Below, in pieces: positions 24,806 through 33,732 of a stretch of DNA of 64,000 bases; positions within the stretch are counted from its first letter, which is position 1; each line of letters opens with the position of its first letter. The stretch lies in the NCBI GenBank assembly GCA_902495525.1, contig CABUXL010000005.1:7821-71820 (forward strand), in the 5' to 3' direction. The notes beneath the pieces were generated by a model. That model was not told the DNA's origin, searched no databases, and saw nothing but the letters and a program-made list of their open reading frames with translations. Source of the stretch: an uncultured Collinsella sp. Its GTDB lineage: Bacteria > Actinomycetota > Coriobacteriia > Coriobacteriales > Coriobacteriaceae. Made by a program: the position numbers and the translations under genes.

Positions 24806-26587
24806 ATGCTGCTTACGCAAACGACAACGCCCGAGGACGTCAAGGCTCTTAATCGTGCCGAGCTCCCACAGCTCTGCGACGAGATTCGCCACGCCATCCT
24901 CGAAAGCTCCGCCGCCGTCGGCGGGCACGTTGCCCCCAACCTGGGCGTCGTTGAGCTTACGGTCGCGCTCCATCGCGTGTTTAACTCCCCTATCGACAAG
25001 ATTGTCTTTGACGTTTCGCACCAGACCTACGCCCACAAGGCGCTGACTGGGCGCGCGTACACTTATATCGATCCGGAGCGCTTTGGCGAGGCCTCTGGCT
25101 TTGCCAATCCCGACGAGTCCGAGCATGACCTGTTCGCCATGGGTCACACCTCGACCTCGGTGAGCCTGGGCTGCGGCCTAGCGCACGCTCGCGACCTGGC
25201 GGGCGATGCGTACAACGTCATCACCATCATTGGCGACGGCTCGCTTTCGGGCGGCTTGGCGTTTGAGGGCTTTAACAATGCCGCCGAACTCGATAGCAAC
25301 CTGATCATCATCGTCAACGATAACGACCAGTCCATTGCCGAGAACCATGGCGGCCTGTATCGCAATCTGGCCGAGCTGCGCGCCAGCAACGGCACCTGTG
25401 AGCGCAACGTTTTCCGCGCGATGGGGCTCGACTACCGCTATCTGGACGCCGGTAACGACGTGTTGGCCCTCGTCGATGCGCTGCAGGAACTGCGCAATAT
25501 CGATCATCCCATCGTGCTGCACGTCTCCACCGCCAAGGGCAAGGGCTTTGAGCCGGCCCAAAACGACCCCGAGCGCTGGCATCACGTAGGCCCCTTTGAC
25601 ATGGCGACCGGCCGCAAGCTCTGCCCGGGCCATCCGAGCGAGCCTGCGCCGCGCACCTACGCCGACATTACGGGCGAGGCGCTCAGCGCCGCCATCGAGC
25701 GCGATCCGCAGGTCGTGGGCATCACGGCCGCCACACCCTACATCATGGGCTTTACACCCGAGCTTCGCGCTGCCGCCGGCAAACAGTTCGTCGATGTGGG
25801 CATTGCCGAGGAGCACGCCGTGACCTTTGCCACCGCGCTTGCGCGCTCGGGCGCCAAGCCAGTCTTTGGTGTGTACGGCACGTTTTTGCAGCGCGCCTAC
25901 GACGAGCTGTGGCACGACCTGTGCCTCAACGACGCCCCGGCAACCATTTTGGTGTTTGGTGCGTCGATCTTTGGCACCACGTCCGAGACGCACCTTTCGT
26001 TCTTTGATATTTCCATGCTGGGCGCTCTTCCCAACATGCACTACCTAGCGCCGACCTGCATGGAGGAATACCTGTCCATGCTGAGCTGGTCGCTCGACCA
26101 CCGCGAGCATCCCGTGGCGATTCGTGTGCCTGGTATTGGCCTGGTAAGCCGCCCCGATTTGGCACCTGCCGAGGACACCGATTACGGCATCGCGCGCTAC
26201 AACGTGGTGCGCCAAGGTCGCGACGTTGCCGTGCTCGCGCTTGGCGATTTCTTTGAGCTGGGCGAGCGCGTGGCAAACCGCTTGGCCGCCGAGTACGGCA
26301 TCGAGGCCACACTCGTCAACCCGCGCTTTGCGACCGAGCTCGACCGTGAGTTCCTCGATAGCCTTGCCGCCGAGCATCGTGTTGTCGTCACCCTCGAGGA
26401 CGGCATCTTGGACGGCGGCTGGGGCGAGCGCGTGGCGTGCTACCTGGCCTGCACGCCCGTGCGCACGCGCACCTTTGGCATCGCCAAGGGCTTCCCCGAC
26501 CGCTACGACCCCAACGAACTGCTCGCACAGAACGGCATGACGGTCGAGAACATGGCCGCCGAAGCCGTAAGGCTACTCAACGAGTAA
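24806..26587 (+). CDS. dxs: 1-deoxy-D-xylulose-5-phosphate synthase (divergent)
   Basis: A 593-residue thiamine diphosphate enzyme that condenses pyruvate and glyceraldehyde 3-phosphate at the start of the MEP isoprenoid pathway. Domain order is normal: ThDP domain with DVSHQTYAHKALTGR and IIGDGSLSGGLAFEGFNN, then a transketolase pyrimidine domain with VGIAEEHAVTFATALA and YGTFLQRAYDELWHD, then the C-terminal domain. It is about 25 residues shorter than common Dxs and differs at usually strict places (DVSHQ for DVGHQ, SIAENHGGL for SISPNVGGL). A second, more typical Dxs elsewhere in the genome would make this a paralogue. A perfect terminator follows. Confidence 0.82.
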   Translation: MLLTQTTTPEDVKALNRAELPQLCDEIRHAILESSAAVGGHVAPNLGVVELTVALHRVFNSPIDKIVFDVSHQTYAHKALTGRAYTYIDPERFGEASGFANPDESEHDLFAMGHTSTSVSLGCGLAHARDLAGDAYNVITIIGDGSLSGGLAFEGFNNAAELDSNLIIIVNDNDQSIAENHGGLYRNLAELRASNGTCERNVFRAMGLDYRYLDAGNDVLALVDALQELRNIDHPIVLHVSTAKGKGFEPAQNDPERWHHVGPFDMATGRKLCPGHPSEPAPRTYADITGEALSAAIERDPQVVGITAATPYIMGFTPELRAAAGKQFVDVGIAEEHAVTFATALARSGAKPVFGVYGTFLQRAYDELWHDLCLNDAPATILVFGASIFGTTSETHLSFFDISMLGALPNMHYLAPTCMEEYLSMLSWSLDHREHPVAIRVPGIGLVSRPDLAPAEDTDYGIARYNVVRQGRDVAVLALGDFFELGERVANRLAAEYGIEATLVNPRFATELDREFLDSLAAEHRVVVTLEDGILDGGWGERVACYLACTPVRTRTFGIAKGFPDRYDPNELLAQNGMTVENMAAEAVRLLNE

Positions 26588-26625
26588 AAAACCTCCGCAA
26601 GGAAAGCATCCCTGCGGAGGTTTTT
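26587..26625 (+). terminator. Terminator of dxs
   Basis: AAAAACCTCCGCA (26587-26599) pairs with TGCGGAGGTTTTT (26613-26625), followed by ATTTT. Confidence 0.92.
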
Positions 26626-26643
26626 ATTTTCGCGACGCGATTA

Positions 26644-26859
26644 TCTCAATCTGTAACATCTAGGGCCCGAATTCCCGTCTAACTGTTACAGATCGAGACA
26701 AGACGTCTTAGTCCCCGACGTTTGTCTCAATCTGTAACAGATAGAGACCTTTTGCCCGTCCAGATGTTACAGATTGAGACATTCGAATTCCCCTAAGGAG
26801 ATAATCTCGATCTGTAACAGTCACTCGGCAAAAACGGCTGCAGATGTTACAGATCGAGA
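26644..26859. repeat. Array of six 15-bp repeats in alternating orientation
   Basis: The unit TCTCAATCTGTAACA (or TCTCGATCTGTAACA) occurs at 26644, 26725 and 26805, and its reverse complement at 26684, 26765 and 26845. Unit starts are spaced 40, 41, 40, 40 and 40 bases, with unique spacers of about 25 bases. Adjacent plus and minus units can pair to give three equal hairpins, or pair the other way to give two. There are no cas genes and the orientation alternates, so it is not a CRISPR. It fills the gap between the dxs terminator and the ABC transporter operon. The rest of the gap (26860-27043) holds one further hairpin repeat and the operon promoter. Confidence 0.9.
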
Positions 26860-26892
26860 CAAAACAGTAAGGCATGCCGCTGCATCGGCCAG

Positions 26893-26929
26893 AACCACCA
26901 CAAAGGTGCCTGTCCCTTTTTGGTAGGTT
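26893..26929. repeat. Degenerate copy of the 1220-1260 hairpin
   Basis: AACCACCACAAAGGTGCCTG followed by TCCC is identical to the left arm and loop at 1222-1244; the right arm (TTTTTGGTAGGTT) is altered. Confidence 0.8.
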
Positions 26930-27043
26930 GAATTACCCATAAGACAAGTATGTTTCTGAGTTATTTCGTGTTGACCCGTCTGAACGCAATGGGGTATAAC
27001 TCTACTCAACCGCTAGGGATTTTATTGAGAAAGGTGTTCTACT

Positions 27044-28039
27044 ATGAGCAAGAACCTCTCCCAGCAGGTCGTTCTCGACCGCCGCGGCTTCGTCGCCGCC
27101 ACCTTCGCAACCGTCGCCGGCTTTGGTCTTGCCGGCTGCTCTGACACCAGCGCCGAGGCCGACAAGGGTTCCGCCGCCGGCTCCTCCAAGAGCTCCGCAG
27201 ATACCGAGGCTTCCACCACGCTCGATGCCAAGGCATTCGACAAGCTCGTCAACGACGGCCCCAAGGCCGATGATGACGCCATCGCCGCCAGCACCTGGGC
27301 GACGGCCGTCAAGAACGCCGGCGTCTTTAAGATCGGTGGCGTTCAGACCTCCACGCTCTTCTCCCTCCTCAACGAGAAGGACGGTCAGACCCGCGGCTTC
27401 GACGCCGGTATCGCACAGCTCCTGTCCAACTACATTCTGGGCGAGAACAAGGTCGAGATCACCCAGGTGACCTCGGACACGCGCGAGTCCGTCCTGCAGA
27501 ACGGCCAGGTCGACGCCGTCTTTGCCACCTACACCATCACTGACGAGCGCAAGAAGCTCGTCTCCTTCGCCGGCCCCTACTACTACACCCAGCAGGCCAT
27601 CCTGGTGCTCGCCGATAACGACGACATCAAGAGCGTCGACGACCTGGCCGACAAGAACGTCGCCGTCCAGTCCGGCTCCAACGGCCCTGCCATCCTGGAG
27701 GAGTTCGCTCCCAAGGCCAGCCAGCAGGAGTTCAAGACCGACGAGGAGGCCCGCCAGGCACTCCAACAGGGCCGCGTTGACGCCTACGTCATCGATAACA
27801 ACATGCAGCAGAGCGCCCTGGTCCGCGAGCCCGGTAAGTACAAGATTGCCGGCAAGCCCTTCGGCAGCAAGGAGCCCTATGGCATTGGCCTGCCGCTCGA
27901 TTCCGACGGCGTCGCCTTCGTTAACGACTTCCTTAAGAAGATCGAGGACGACGGCACCTGGACTGAGCTGTGGCAGATCTGCATCGGCGACCGTACGGGC
28001 GACACCAATGTTCCCGAGCTGCCCGAGATCGGGGCCTAG
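27044..28039 (+). CDS. Polar amino-acid ABC transporter, substrate-binding lipoprotein
   Basis: A 331-residue solute-binding protein of the glutamate/glutamine/cystine family. The signal peptide ends in the lipobox LAGC with the lipidated Cys32; DRRGFVAATF at residues 12-21 also fits a twin-arginine signal. A Ser/Thr/Ala-rich linker follows, then the periplasmic-binding fold with GFDAGIAQLL, DERKKLVSFAGPYY and GVGLP-like (YGIGLPLDS) segments. It is anchored outside the membrane and delivers its ligand to the two permeases encoded next. AAAGG precedes the ATG. A hairpin at 28128-28153 after it may keep its expression above that of the permeases. Confidence 0.92.
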   Translation: MSKNLSQQVVLDRRGFVAATFATVAGFGLAGCSDTSAEADKGSAAGSSKSSADTEASTTLDAKAFDKLVNDGPKADDDAIAASTWATAVKNAGVFKIGGVQTSTLFSLLNEKDGQTRGFDAGIAQLLSNYILGENKVEITQVTSDTRESVLQNGQVDAVFATYTITDERKKLVSFAGPYYYTQQAILVLADNDDIKSVDDLADKNVAVQSGSNGPAILEEFAPKASQQEFKTDEEARQALQQGRVDAYVIDNNMQQSALVREPGKYKIAGKPFGSKEPYGIGLPLDSDGVAFVNDFLKKIEDDGTWTELWQICIGDRTGDTNVPELPEIGA

Positions 28040-28127
28040 GCAGCGAGCCTGGTAACGACCGCAACGAAACCATACGGAAACGCATGATGCGCTTTATTGC
28101 GGTAAACTGTTTCCTCACTGAGTTGTC

Positions 28128-28153
28128 GGGGCTTCCGTACACACGGGAGCCCC
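28128..28153 (+). terminator. Intra-operon hairpin after the binding-protein gene
   Basis: GGGGCTTCCGT (28128-28138) pairs with ACGGGAGCCCC (28143-28153), followed by TTTCCTT. Probably a partial terminator or mRNA-stabilising stem. Confidence 0.75.
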
Positions 28154-28177
28154 TTTCCTTATCGGCGGGAGGTCCGC

Positions 28178-28837
28178 ATGAGTCTCTCCGAGCTCTGGTC
28201 GCTCTATGGCCAGAACTATATCGACGCCCTGCTAGCAACCTGGGGCATGACGCTTGAGTCGTTTGCCATCGCCATGGTGCTGGCCGTTGCTGTCACTGTG
28301 ATGCGCGTGTCGCCGCTCAAGCCGCTGCGCGTCTTTGGCGACCTGTATGTCCAGGTCTTCCGTAACATCCCCGGCATCGCGCTGCTCATCATCGTCGTCT
28401 ACGCGCTGCCGCCGCTCAAGGTCGTTCTGCCCTACCGCACCTGCGTTATCGTCGCTACGGTCCTTTTGGGCTCGGCCTTTGGCTCCGAGAACTTCATGAG
28501 TGGCATCAACACCGTCGGCGTCGGTCAGGTCGAAGCCGCACGTTCGCTCGGCATGAGCTTTAACCGCATCCTCGCCAAGATCGTGATTCCGCAAGCGCTG
28601 CGCTCGAGCGTGCTGCCCATGACTAACCTCTTTATCGCCGTCATGCTCACCACCGCGCTCGGCAGCCAGGTACCGCTTAAACCGCAGGAGCTCACCGGCG
28701 TGGTGAGCTACATCAATACCCGCTCGCTCGGCGGCGTCGCCGCGTTCTTTATCTCGGCACTCGGCTACCTGGGCACGGCCTTTGTGGTGAGCCACATTGG
28801 CAACTACATCGATAAGAAGGTGAGGATCCTCCGATGA
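28178..28837 (+). CDS. Amino-acid ABC transporter permease 1
   Basis: A 219-residue inner-membrane permease of the HisM/GlnP type with about five helices. The EAA loop that contacts the ATPase reads VEAARSLGMSFNRILAKIVIPQA. The typical FRNIPGIALL segment follows the second helix. It overlaps the next permease gene by four bases (ATGA), so the two are translationally coupled and very probably form the heterodimeric channel of the transporter. Confidence 0.93.
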   Translation: MSLSELWSLYGQNYIDALLATWGMTLESFAIAMVLAVAVTVMRVSPLKPLRVFGDLYVQVFRNIPGIALLIIVVYALPPLKVVLPYRTCVIVATVLLGSAFGSENFMSGINTVGVGQVEAARSLGMSFNRILAKIVIPQALRSSVLPMTNLFIAVMLTTALGSQVPLKPQELTGVVSYINTRSLGGVAAFFISALGYLGTAFVVSHIGNYIDKKVRILR

Positions 28838-29667
28838 GCAAGCATTCCTCCCCTGCACTTACCATGCGCGATGCGCTCTACGAGGCTCCCGGCCCCAAGA
28901 TGCGCGCCAAGATTCGCATCGGCACCGCCATCTCGCTTGTTGCTGTCGCCGCGCTCGCCACCCTGGTACTGCAGCGCTTTTATGTGACCGGCCAGCTTTC
29001 GGTCCACTATTGGTATTTCTTTACGCACCTCACCACCTGGAAGTTCTTGCTTGCCGGCTTTGAGGGCACCGTTAAAGTCGCACTCACTGCCGGCGTCATT
29101 GCGCTGGTACTGGGCTTAGCCCTTATGCTCGGCCGCACCAGCGGCATCAAGCCGCTGCAGCTGGTCTGCCGCGTGCTCACCGATTTCTTCCGCGGCGTGC
29201 CGAGCCTGCTGTTCATCTACTTCTTCTTTTTGGTGCTGCCCCAGTACAAGATCGCGCTGCCGTCGTTTTGGATGCTCACGCTTCCCGTCGCGCTTGCTGC
29301 AGCCGGTGTACTTGCCGAGATCTTCCGCGCCGGCGTCAACGCCGTGCCGCGCGGTCAGGTCGAGGCAGCCCAGGCACTCGGTCTCTCCAAAGCTAAAATC
29401 ACCTTTAAAATCGTGTTGCCGCAGGCTATTCGGTTTATTATTCCGTCCTTGATTTCGCAGCTTGTAGTCGTAGTCAAGGACACCACCGTCGCCTACGTGG
29501 TGAGCTACCCCGACCTCATGCAAAATGCCCGCGTGCTCATTACCAACTACGACGCCCTCGTGTCGGTCTACCTGGTTATCGCGATCATCTACATCCTCAT
29601 CAACGTCGCGATCAACAAGGCCGCTGTCTACGTTTCGCACAAGACCGGCGCGACCATCATCCGCTAA
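28834..29667 (+). CDS. Amino-acid ABC transporter permease 2
   Basis: A 277-residue permease, longer than its partner because of an N-terminal cytosolic stretch of about 35 residues before the first helix. The FRGVPSLLFIYFFF segment and the EAA loop VEAAQALGLSKAKITFKIVL are typical of the polar amino-acid family. With the 28178 product it should form the membrane channel; a long-plus-short permease pair is the layout of glutamate transporters of the GluCD kind. Confidence 0.93.
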   Translation: MSKHSSPALTMRDALYEAPGPKMRAKIRIGTAISLVAVAALATLVLQRFYVTGQLSVHYWYFFTHLTTWKFLLAGFEGTVKVALTAGVIALVLGLALMLGRTSGIKPLQLVCRVLTDFFRGVPSLLFIYFFFLVLPQYKIALPSFWMLTLPVALAAAGVLAEIFRAGVNAVPRGQVEAAQALGLSKAKITFKIVLPQAIRFIIPSLISQLVVVVKDTTVAYVVSYPDLMQNARVLITNYDALVSVYLVIAIIYILINVAINKAAVYVSHKTGATIIR

Positions 29668-29703
29668 CGCTTTACCATTTCGAGTCATAAGGAGCCGAGC
29701 ACC

Positions 29704-30468
29704 ATGGCACAGAGCACCTCTTCCACCGGCAATCAGCCGCTGATCGAGCTCAGACACGTCGATAAGCACTATGGCGATCTACACGTCCTCAATGACATCA
29801 ATCTCTCGGTCGACCGCGGCGAGGTCGTCGTTGTGATCGGCCCCTCGGGCTCGGGCAAGTCGACCATGTGCCGCACCATCAACCGCTTGGAAACCATCGA
29901 CTCGGGCGAAATCCTCATCGAGGGCGAGCCCCTGCCGCAAGAAGGCAAGGATCTTGCCCGCATGCGTGCCGAACTGGGCATGGTGTTTCAGCAGTTCAAT
30001 CTGTTCGCACATATGACCGTACTGCAGAACGTCATGCTGGGACCGGTCGATGTGCTGGGTGTCTCCAAGGACGAGGCCCGCGAGCGCGCCATGGACCTGC
30101 TGGGCCGCGTGGGCGTTGCCGAGCAGGCCGATAAGGTGCCCGCACAGCTCTCGGGCGGCCAGCAGCAGCGCGTAGCCATCGCCCGCTCGCTTGCCATGCA
30201 ACCCAAGGCCATGCTTTTTGACGAGCCCACGAGCGCCCTTGACCCCGAAATGATCAACGAGGTGCTCGAGGTCATGGTCCGTCTGGCCCAGCAGGGCATG
30301 ACGATGATCGTCATTACGCACGAGATGAACTTCGCCCGCCGCGTTGCCGATCGCGTCGTGTTTATGGCCGACGGCCAGATCGTGGAAACCGGCACACCCG
30401 ACGAGTTCTTCGACCATCCCCAGACCAAGCGCGCCCAGGACTTCCTCAACTCCATCAAGGGCCACTAA
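29704..30468 (+). CDS. Amino-acid ABC transporter ATPase
   Basis: A 254-residue ATPase of the GlnQ/GluA type. Walker A is GPSGSGKST, the Q-loop is VFQQFNLFAHMTV, the signature is LSGGQQQR, Walker B is MLFDEPTSALDPE, and the switch is ITHEM. It powers import by the permeases encoded just upstream (36-base gap). The frame start MAQSTSS has AAGGAGCCGAGC before it. Confidence 0.95.
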   Translation: MAQSTSSTGNQPLIELRHVDKHYGDLHVLNDINLSVDRGEVVVVIGPSGSGKSTMCRTINRLETIDSGEILIEGEPLPQEGKDLARMRAELGMVFQQFNLFAHMTVLQNVMLGPVDVLGVSKDEARERAMDLLGRVGVAEQADKVPAQLSGGQQQRVAIARSLAMQPKAMLFDEPTSALDPEMINEVLEVMVRLAQQGMTMIVITHEMNFARRVADRVVFMADGQIVETGTPDEFFDHPQTKRAQDFLNSIKGH

Positions 30469-30555
30469 CCCAATTGCCACGCGGGCAAATTCATCAGTAA
30501 CGTTTGCCCCGCGCCACCCCTGTGCCATGTCCACCCGGATTCGAAAGCCGCAACC

Positions 30556-31365
30556 ATGATCGGAACCCGCACCTCATCGTCCTACACCCCGCACGTCGAC
30601 GTCGCCCCCGCCGACCGCCCACTCATCCTCGTCGCGCCGCGCTGGGAAGAGGCGAAGCCGTTTTTGAGCGAAACGCTCTCCCCCAACGAGGAGATCGCAA
30701 GTGTCTTTGTCGATGCCATCCTTGCCGCCGGCGGCCTGCCGCTGCAGATGTCCATCACCGAGGACATTGAGGTTATCCGTCATTACGTCGATATCGCCGA
30801 CGGCATCGCCATTCCCGGCGGCCCGGACGTCAACCCCAAGCGCTGGGGCGATGATCGACCCTACGACCCCACCCTCTGCTGCGAGATTCGCGATAGCTTT
30901 GAGTTTAAGCTGGTCGGCGAGGTGCTCCGTGCCAAAAAGCCGCTCTTTACCACCTGCCGCGGCACGCAGTTGCTCAATGTCGCCACTGGCGGCACCCTGT
31001 GCATGGACGTACCGAGCCTGGGCGCTCGCGAGGGGCGCACGCAGTGGCGCCATACCCACGTGCTCAACGACCCTGTACATCCCGTCGAGGTCGTGCCGGG
31101 CTCGCTTCTGGAGCGCGCGGTTGGCGGGCACAGACTTATCCAGACCAACTCCGCACACCACTGCTGCGTCGACCGTCTGGGTAAAAGCACGCGCTTGGTC
31201 GCCAAGGCAACCGACGGCGTTCCCGAGTGCATCGAGGTCGAAGGCCAGCCTTTCTGCCTGGGCGTGCAATGGCATCCCGAGTACACCTGGCAGACGCTCG
31301 AGACCGACTTTAACCTGTGGAAGTCGTTTGTCGAGGCAGCGGCAAAGGTTAAGCAGGCCCGTTAG
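30556..31365 (+). CDS. Gamma-glutamyl-gamma-aminobutyrate hydrolase family (peptidase C26)
   Basis: A 269-residue class I glutamine-amidotransferase-like hydrolase of the PuuD/C26 family, which cleaves gamma-glutamyl amides. The nucleophile elbow is TTCRGTQLLN, the oxyanion segment is IPGGPDVNP and the catalytic His-Glu is in VQWHPEYTW. It is the last gene of the amino-acid ABC operon, 87 bases after the ATPase gene and before a strong terminator. The pairing suggests the transporter brings in a gamma-glutamyl compound or glutamate derived from one; that is inference. Confidence 0.88.
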   Translation: MIGTRTSSSYTPHVDVAPADRPLILVAPRWEEAKPFLSETLSPNEEIASVFVDAILAAGGLPLQMSITEDIEVIRHYVDIADGIAIPGGPDVNPKRWGDDRPYDPTLCCEIRDSFEFKLVGEVLRAKKPLFTTCRGTQLLNVATGGTLCMDVPSLGAREGRTQWRHTHVLNDPVHPVEVVPGSLLERAVGGHRLIQTNSAHHCCVDRLGKSTRLVAKATDGVPECIEVEGQPFCLGVQWHPEYTWQTLETDFNLWKSFVEAAAKVKQAR

Positions 31366-31384
31366 TTCACGGACAGCACAACAC

Positions 31385-31429
31385 AAAAGGGCGCCCCGCC
31401 GGCCACATGGTCCGGCGGGGCGCCCTTTT
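31385..31429. terminator. Bidirectional terminator
   Basis: AAAAGGGCGCCCCGCCGG (31385-31402) pairs perfectly with 31412-31429, with A and T runs outside. It serves the ABC operon and the convergent HPt gene. Confidence 0.93.
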
Positions 31430-31470
31430 ACCTATATGTGGTCGGCACGCAACCCAAGGCTCGCAAGCTC

Positions 31471-31827
31471 TTATTCAGCCGCTTCGCGCAGGGCCGACAT
31501 CGTAGCCGCATATTGCTGCTGCAGCGCATGCATCCCCTCGCGGGCGCCGTCAACGGCATCGGCACCGCGCAGCGCTTCGGTCACCACGACCGCCGGCTCG
31601 TACAGATTATCGAATCCCAGGTTCTGGCTCACGCCCTTGAGCGTGTGCGCTGCCATAAACGCACCTTCGGCGTCTCCTGCCGCCATGGCGGCCTCCAGCT
31701 TGTCCATGCTCTCGTCATCCAAAAACTTGAGGGCAAAGCGGGCAAGCATTTCCTCGCCCATCAGCCGAGCGCACGCGTCATCATAATTAGCGCCGATCTT
31801 CTCATACGCCTCACGCATGGAAATCAT
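31471..31827 (-). CDS. HPt (histidine phosphotransfer) domain protein
   Basis: A 118-residue single-domain HPt protein. The phospho-accepting His lies in AAHTLKGVSQNLG near residue 62, in a four-helix bundle. It would pass phosphate between a histidine kinase and a receiver domain; the receiver in the protein encoded 24 bases upstream is the obvious partner. AAAGGAG precedes the ATG. No kinase gene is in the window. Confidence 0.9.
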   Translation of the reverse strand: MISMREAYEKIGANYDDACARLMGEEMLARFALKFLDDESMDKLEAAMAAGDAEGAFMAAHTLKGVSQNLGFDNLYEPAVVVTEALRGADAVDGAREGMHALQQQYAATMSALREAAE

Positions 31828-31851
31828 GGATTAAAAACTCCTTTGTTCAAA

Positions 31852-33732
31852 CTAAATCGTGGGAAACGCGACAACGTCGGCGGGGCGTGCCAACGTCTCG
31901 GCAATACGGTCTTGTACCTCGAGCAGGCAGTCGAGCAACAGTGGGCTAAAGGTACCGCACTTACCGTCCAGGATCATCTGGATCGCCTCCTTGTGCGGGA
32001 TAGCGTCCTTGTACACGCGCACGCTCGTCAGCGCATCATACACGTCGGCCACCGAGACCACCTGCGCGGCAATGGGAATCTCGTCGCCCTTAAGGCCATC
32101 GGGATAGCCCTTGCCGTCCCAGCGCTCGTGATGCCAACGCGCAATCTGGTACGCATATTCCATAAGCGCATTGCCGACGTGATGGCGGCCCAGCTCAAGC
32201 AACATGTCGGCGCCCATCGTGGTATGCGTCTTCATAATCTCGAACTCCTCGGGCGTGAGGCGTCCGGGCTTGTTGAGAATCGCATCGTCAATCGACATCT
32301 TGCCGATATCGTGCAGCGCCGAAGCCAGGGCGATCGTAGAGCGTTCCTCATTGTCGAGGGGGACCGTGCCGCTACGCTGGACCAGACAGCCAAGCAGCAG
32401 CTCGGTCAGCTTCTCGATGTTCGTAACGTGCCTGCCGCTCTCGCCGTTGCGAAGCTCCATGACGCCGGCCATGATGTCGATGAGCATGCGACTGTTCTTG
32501 ACGCGCTCGTTGTACTGCTGGGACAGCAGGCTCGTCAGGCGGCGCTGTTTGGCGTACAGGCGGATGGTGTTGCTTACGCGGCGGCGCACGATACGGGAGT
32601 CAAACGGGCGGTTGATATAGTCCGAGGCGCCCAGCTCGTACGCGCGCAGAACCATATCATCGGAATCTTCGCTCGAAATCATGATGACAGGCAGATTGTC
32701 GATACCCGTTCGGCGCGACAGATCGGCCAGCACCTCAAAGCCGCTTATGCCCGGCATGACAATGTCCAGCATCACGAGCGACAACTCATCGCCATAGCGG
32801 TCGACCATGTCGAGCGCTATACGACCGTTATCGGCCTCGAGGATGCAATACTCGTCCTTGAGCATCTCGCTGAGAATGGCTCGGTTCATTTCGGAGTCAT
32901 CGATAATAAGCACCAAGGGCTTTTCGCTTTGGAAGGCCTCGATGGAATCGGCATCGGTCACGACCGTACCGGCTTTTGCCTTAGCGCGGCTCAATAACTG
33001 GGCAGCGCGGCCAACGCCCTCATCGACCGTCTCGCCATGAATGCGAACGCCACCAACACATGCCGTCAAGCTCACGTACTCATGGCCCGGAATAATCGTG
33101 GAACGAACGGCATCGGACACCTGATGCAGGCGACGGGTGAAGTCATCGGAGGGAATATTGGGCATGACAACCACAAACTTGTCGCAGCCATAGCGCACAA
33201 GCTCGTCAGTCGAACGAATTCCGCTGCGTATGGCTGTCGCCACAGCACCGAGCGCAAGGTCGCCGGCATGACGGCCACATGTATCGTTGAAGACCCTAAA
33301 ATCATCAAGGTCGATCATCGCAACGCCGGCATTCATGCGGGCGCTTCGGAGCTTTTCCTCGTAATATCGGCGATTGCGCACATTCGTCAGCACGTCGGTG
33401 TAGACAAGGTCCTCTTCTGCAGCCTCTTGCTCATCAATCGGACGCACCATCAGCAGGACGTGAGGCTCGCCCTCGACCTTCAGAGGGCGCAGGCGAGCGC
33501 GGTACTCAGTGCCATCATTGAGCAGTTGCTCCGACACCTCATCGGAGTCTGCCAAAGCCTCAAGACTCGACTGGCGCAAACAAGGACACCGATCGCCGGC
33601 GAGCAGGCAGTTAGGCTCGCTCTTAATCTGATCGGCCGACAGCAAACGCACCACGGGGTAGGTCTTCGCGACGCGGGCGACCTCAGCGGCAGCCTCCTCG
33701 TCGGTTAGATTGACCTCGTGATTATTGAGCAT
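31852..33732 (-). CDS. GGDEF-like / receiver / HD-GYP protein
   Basis: A 626-residue signalling protein with three domains. First, after a short N-terminal region, a diguanylate-cyclase-like domain: the YTDVLTNVRNRR start is kept but the active-site GGDEF reads YGCDKF, so cyclase activity is unlikely. Second, a receiver: LIIDDSEMNR, VMLDIVMPG with the phospho-Asp, then MISSE. Third, an HD-GYP phosphodiesterase: ALHDIGKMSIDD and HHERWDGKGYP with the full metal-binding set, then VADVYDALTS. It should break down cyclic di-GMP under control of receiver phosphorylation. The start at 33732 (MLNNHEV) has AAAGGG upstream. The HPt gene follows at once, so the pair is probably one phosphorelay output. 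Confidence 0.92.
   Translation of the reverse strand: MLNNHEVNLTDEEAAAEVARVAKTYPVVRLLSADQIKSEPNCLLAGDRCPCLRQSSLEALADSDEVSEQLLNDGTEYRARLRPLKVEGEPHVLLMVRPIDEQEAAEEDLVYTDVLTNVRNRRYYEEKLRSARMNAGVAMIDLDDFRVFNDTCGRHAGDLALGAVATAIRSGIRSTDELVRYGCDKFVVVMPNIPSDDFTRRLHQVSDAVRSTIIPGHEYVSLTACVGGVRIHGETVDEGVGRAAQLLSRAKAKAGTVVTDADSIEAFQSEKPLVLIIDDSEMNRAILSEMLKDEYCILEADNGRIALDMVDRYGDELSLVMLDIVMPGISGFEVLADLSRRTGIDNLPVIMISSEDSDDMVLRAYELGASDYINRPFDSRIVRRRVSNTIRLYAKQRRLTSLLSQQYNERVKNSRMLIDIMAGVMELRNGESGRHVTNIEKLTELLLGCLVQRSGTVPLDNEERSTIALASALHDIGKMSIDDAILNKPGRLTPEEFEIMKTHTTMGADMLLELGRHHVGNALMEYAYQIARWHHERWDGKGYPDGLKGDEIPIAAQVVSVADVYDALTSVRVYKDAIPHKEAIQMILDGKCGTFSPLLLDCLLEVQDRIAETLARPADVVAFPTI

Noticed and set aside
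26644..26859. CRISPR array
   Set aside because: Repeats are only 15 bp, alternate in orientation, and no cas gene is near.
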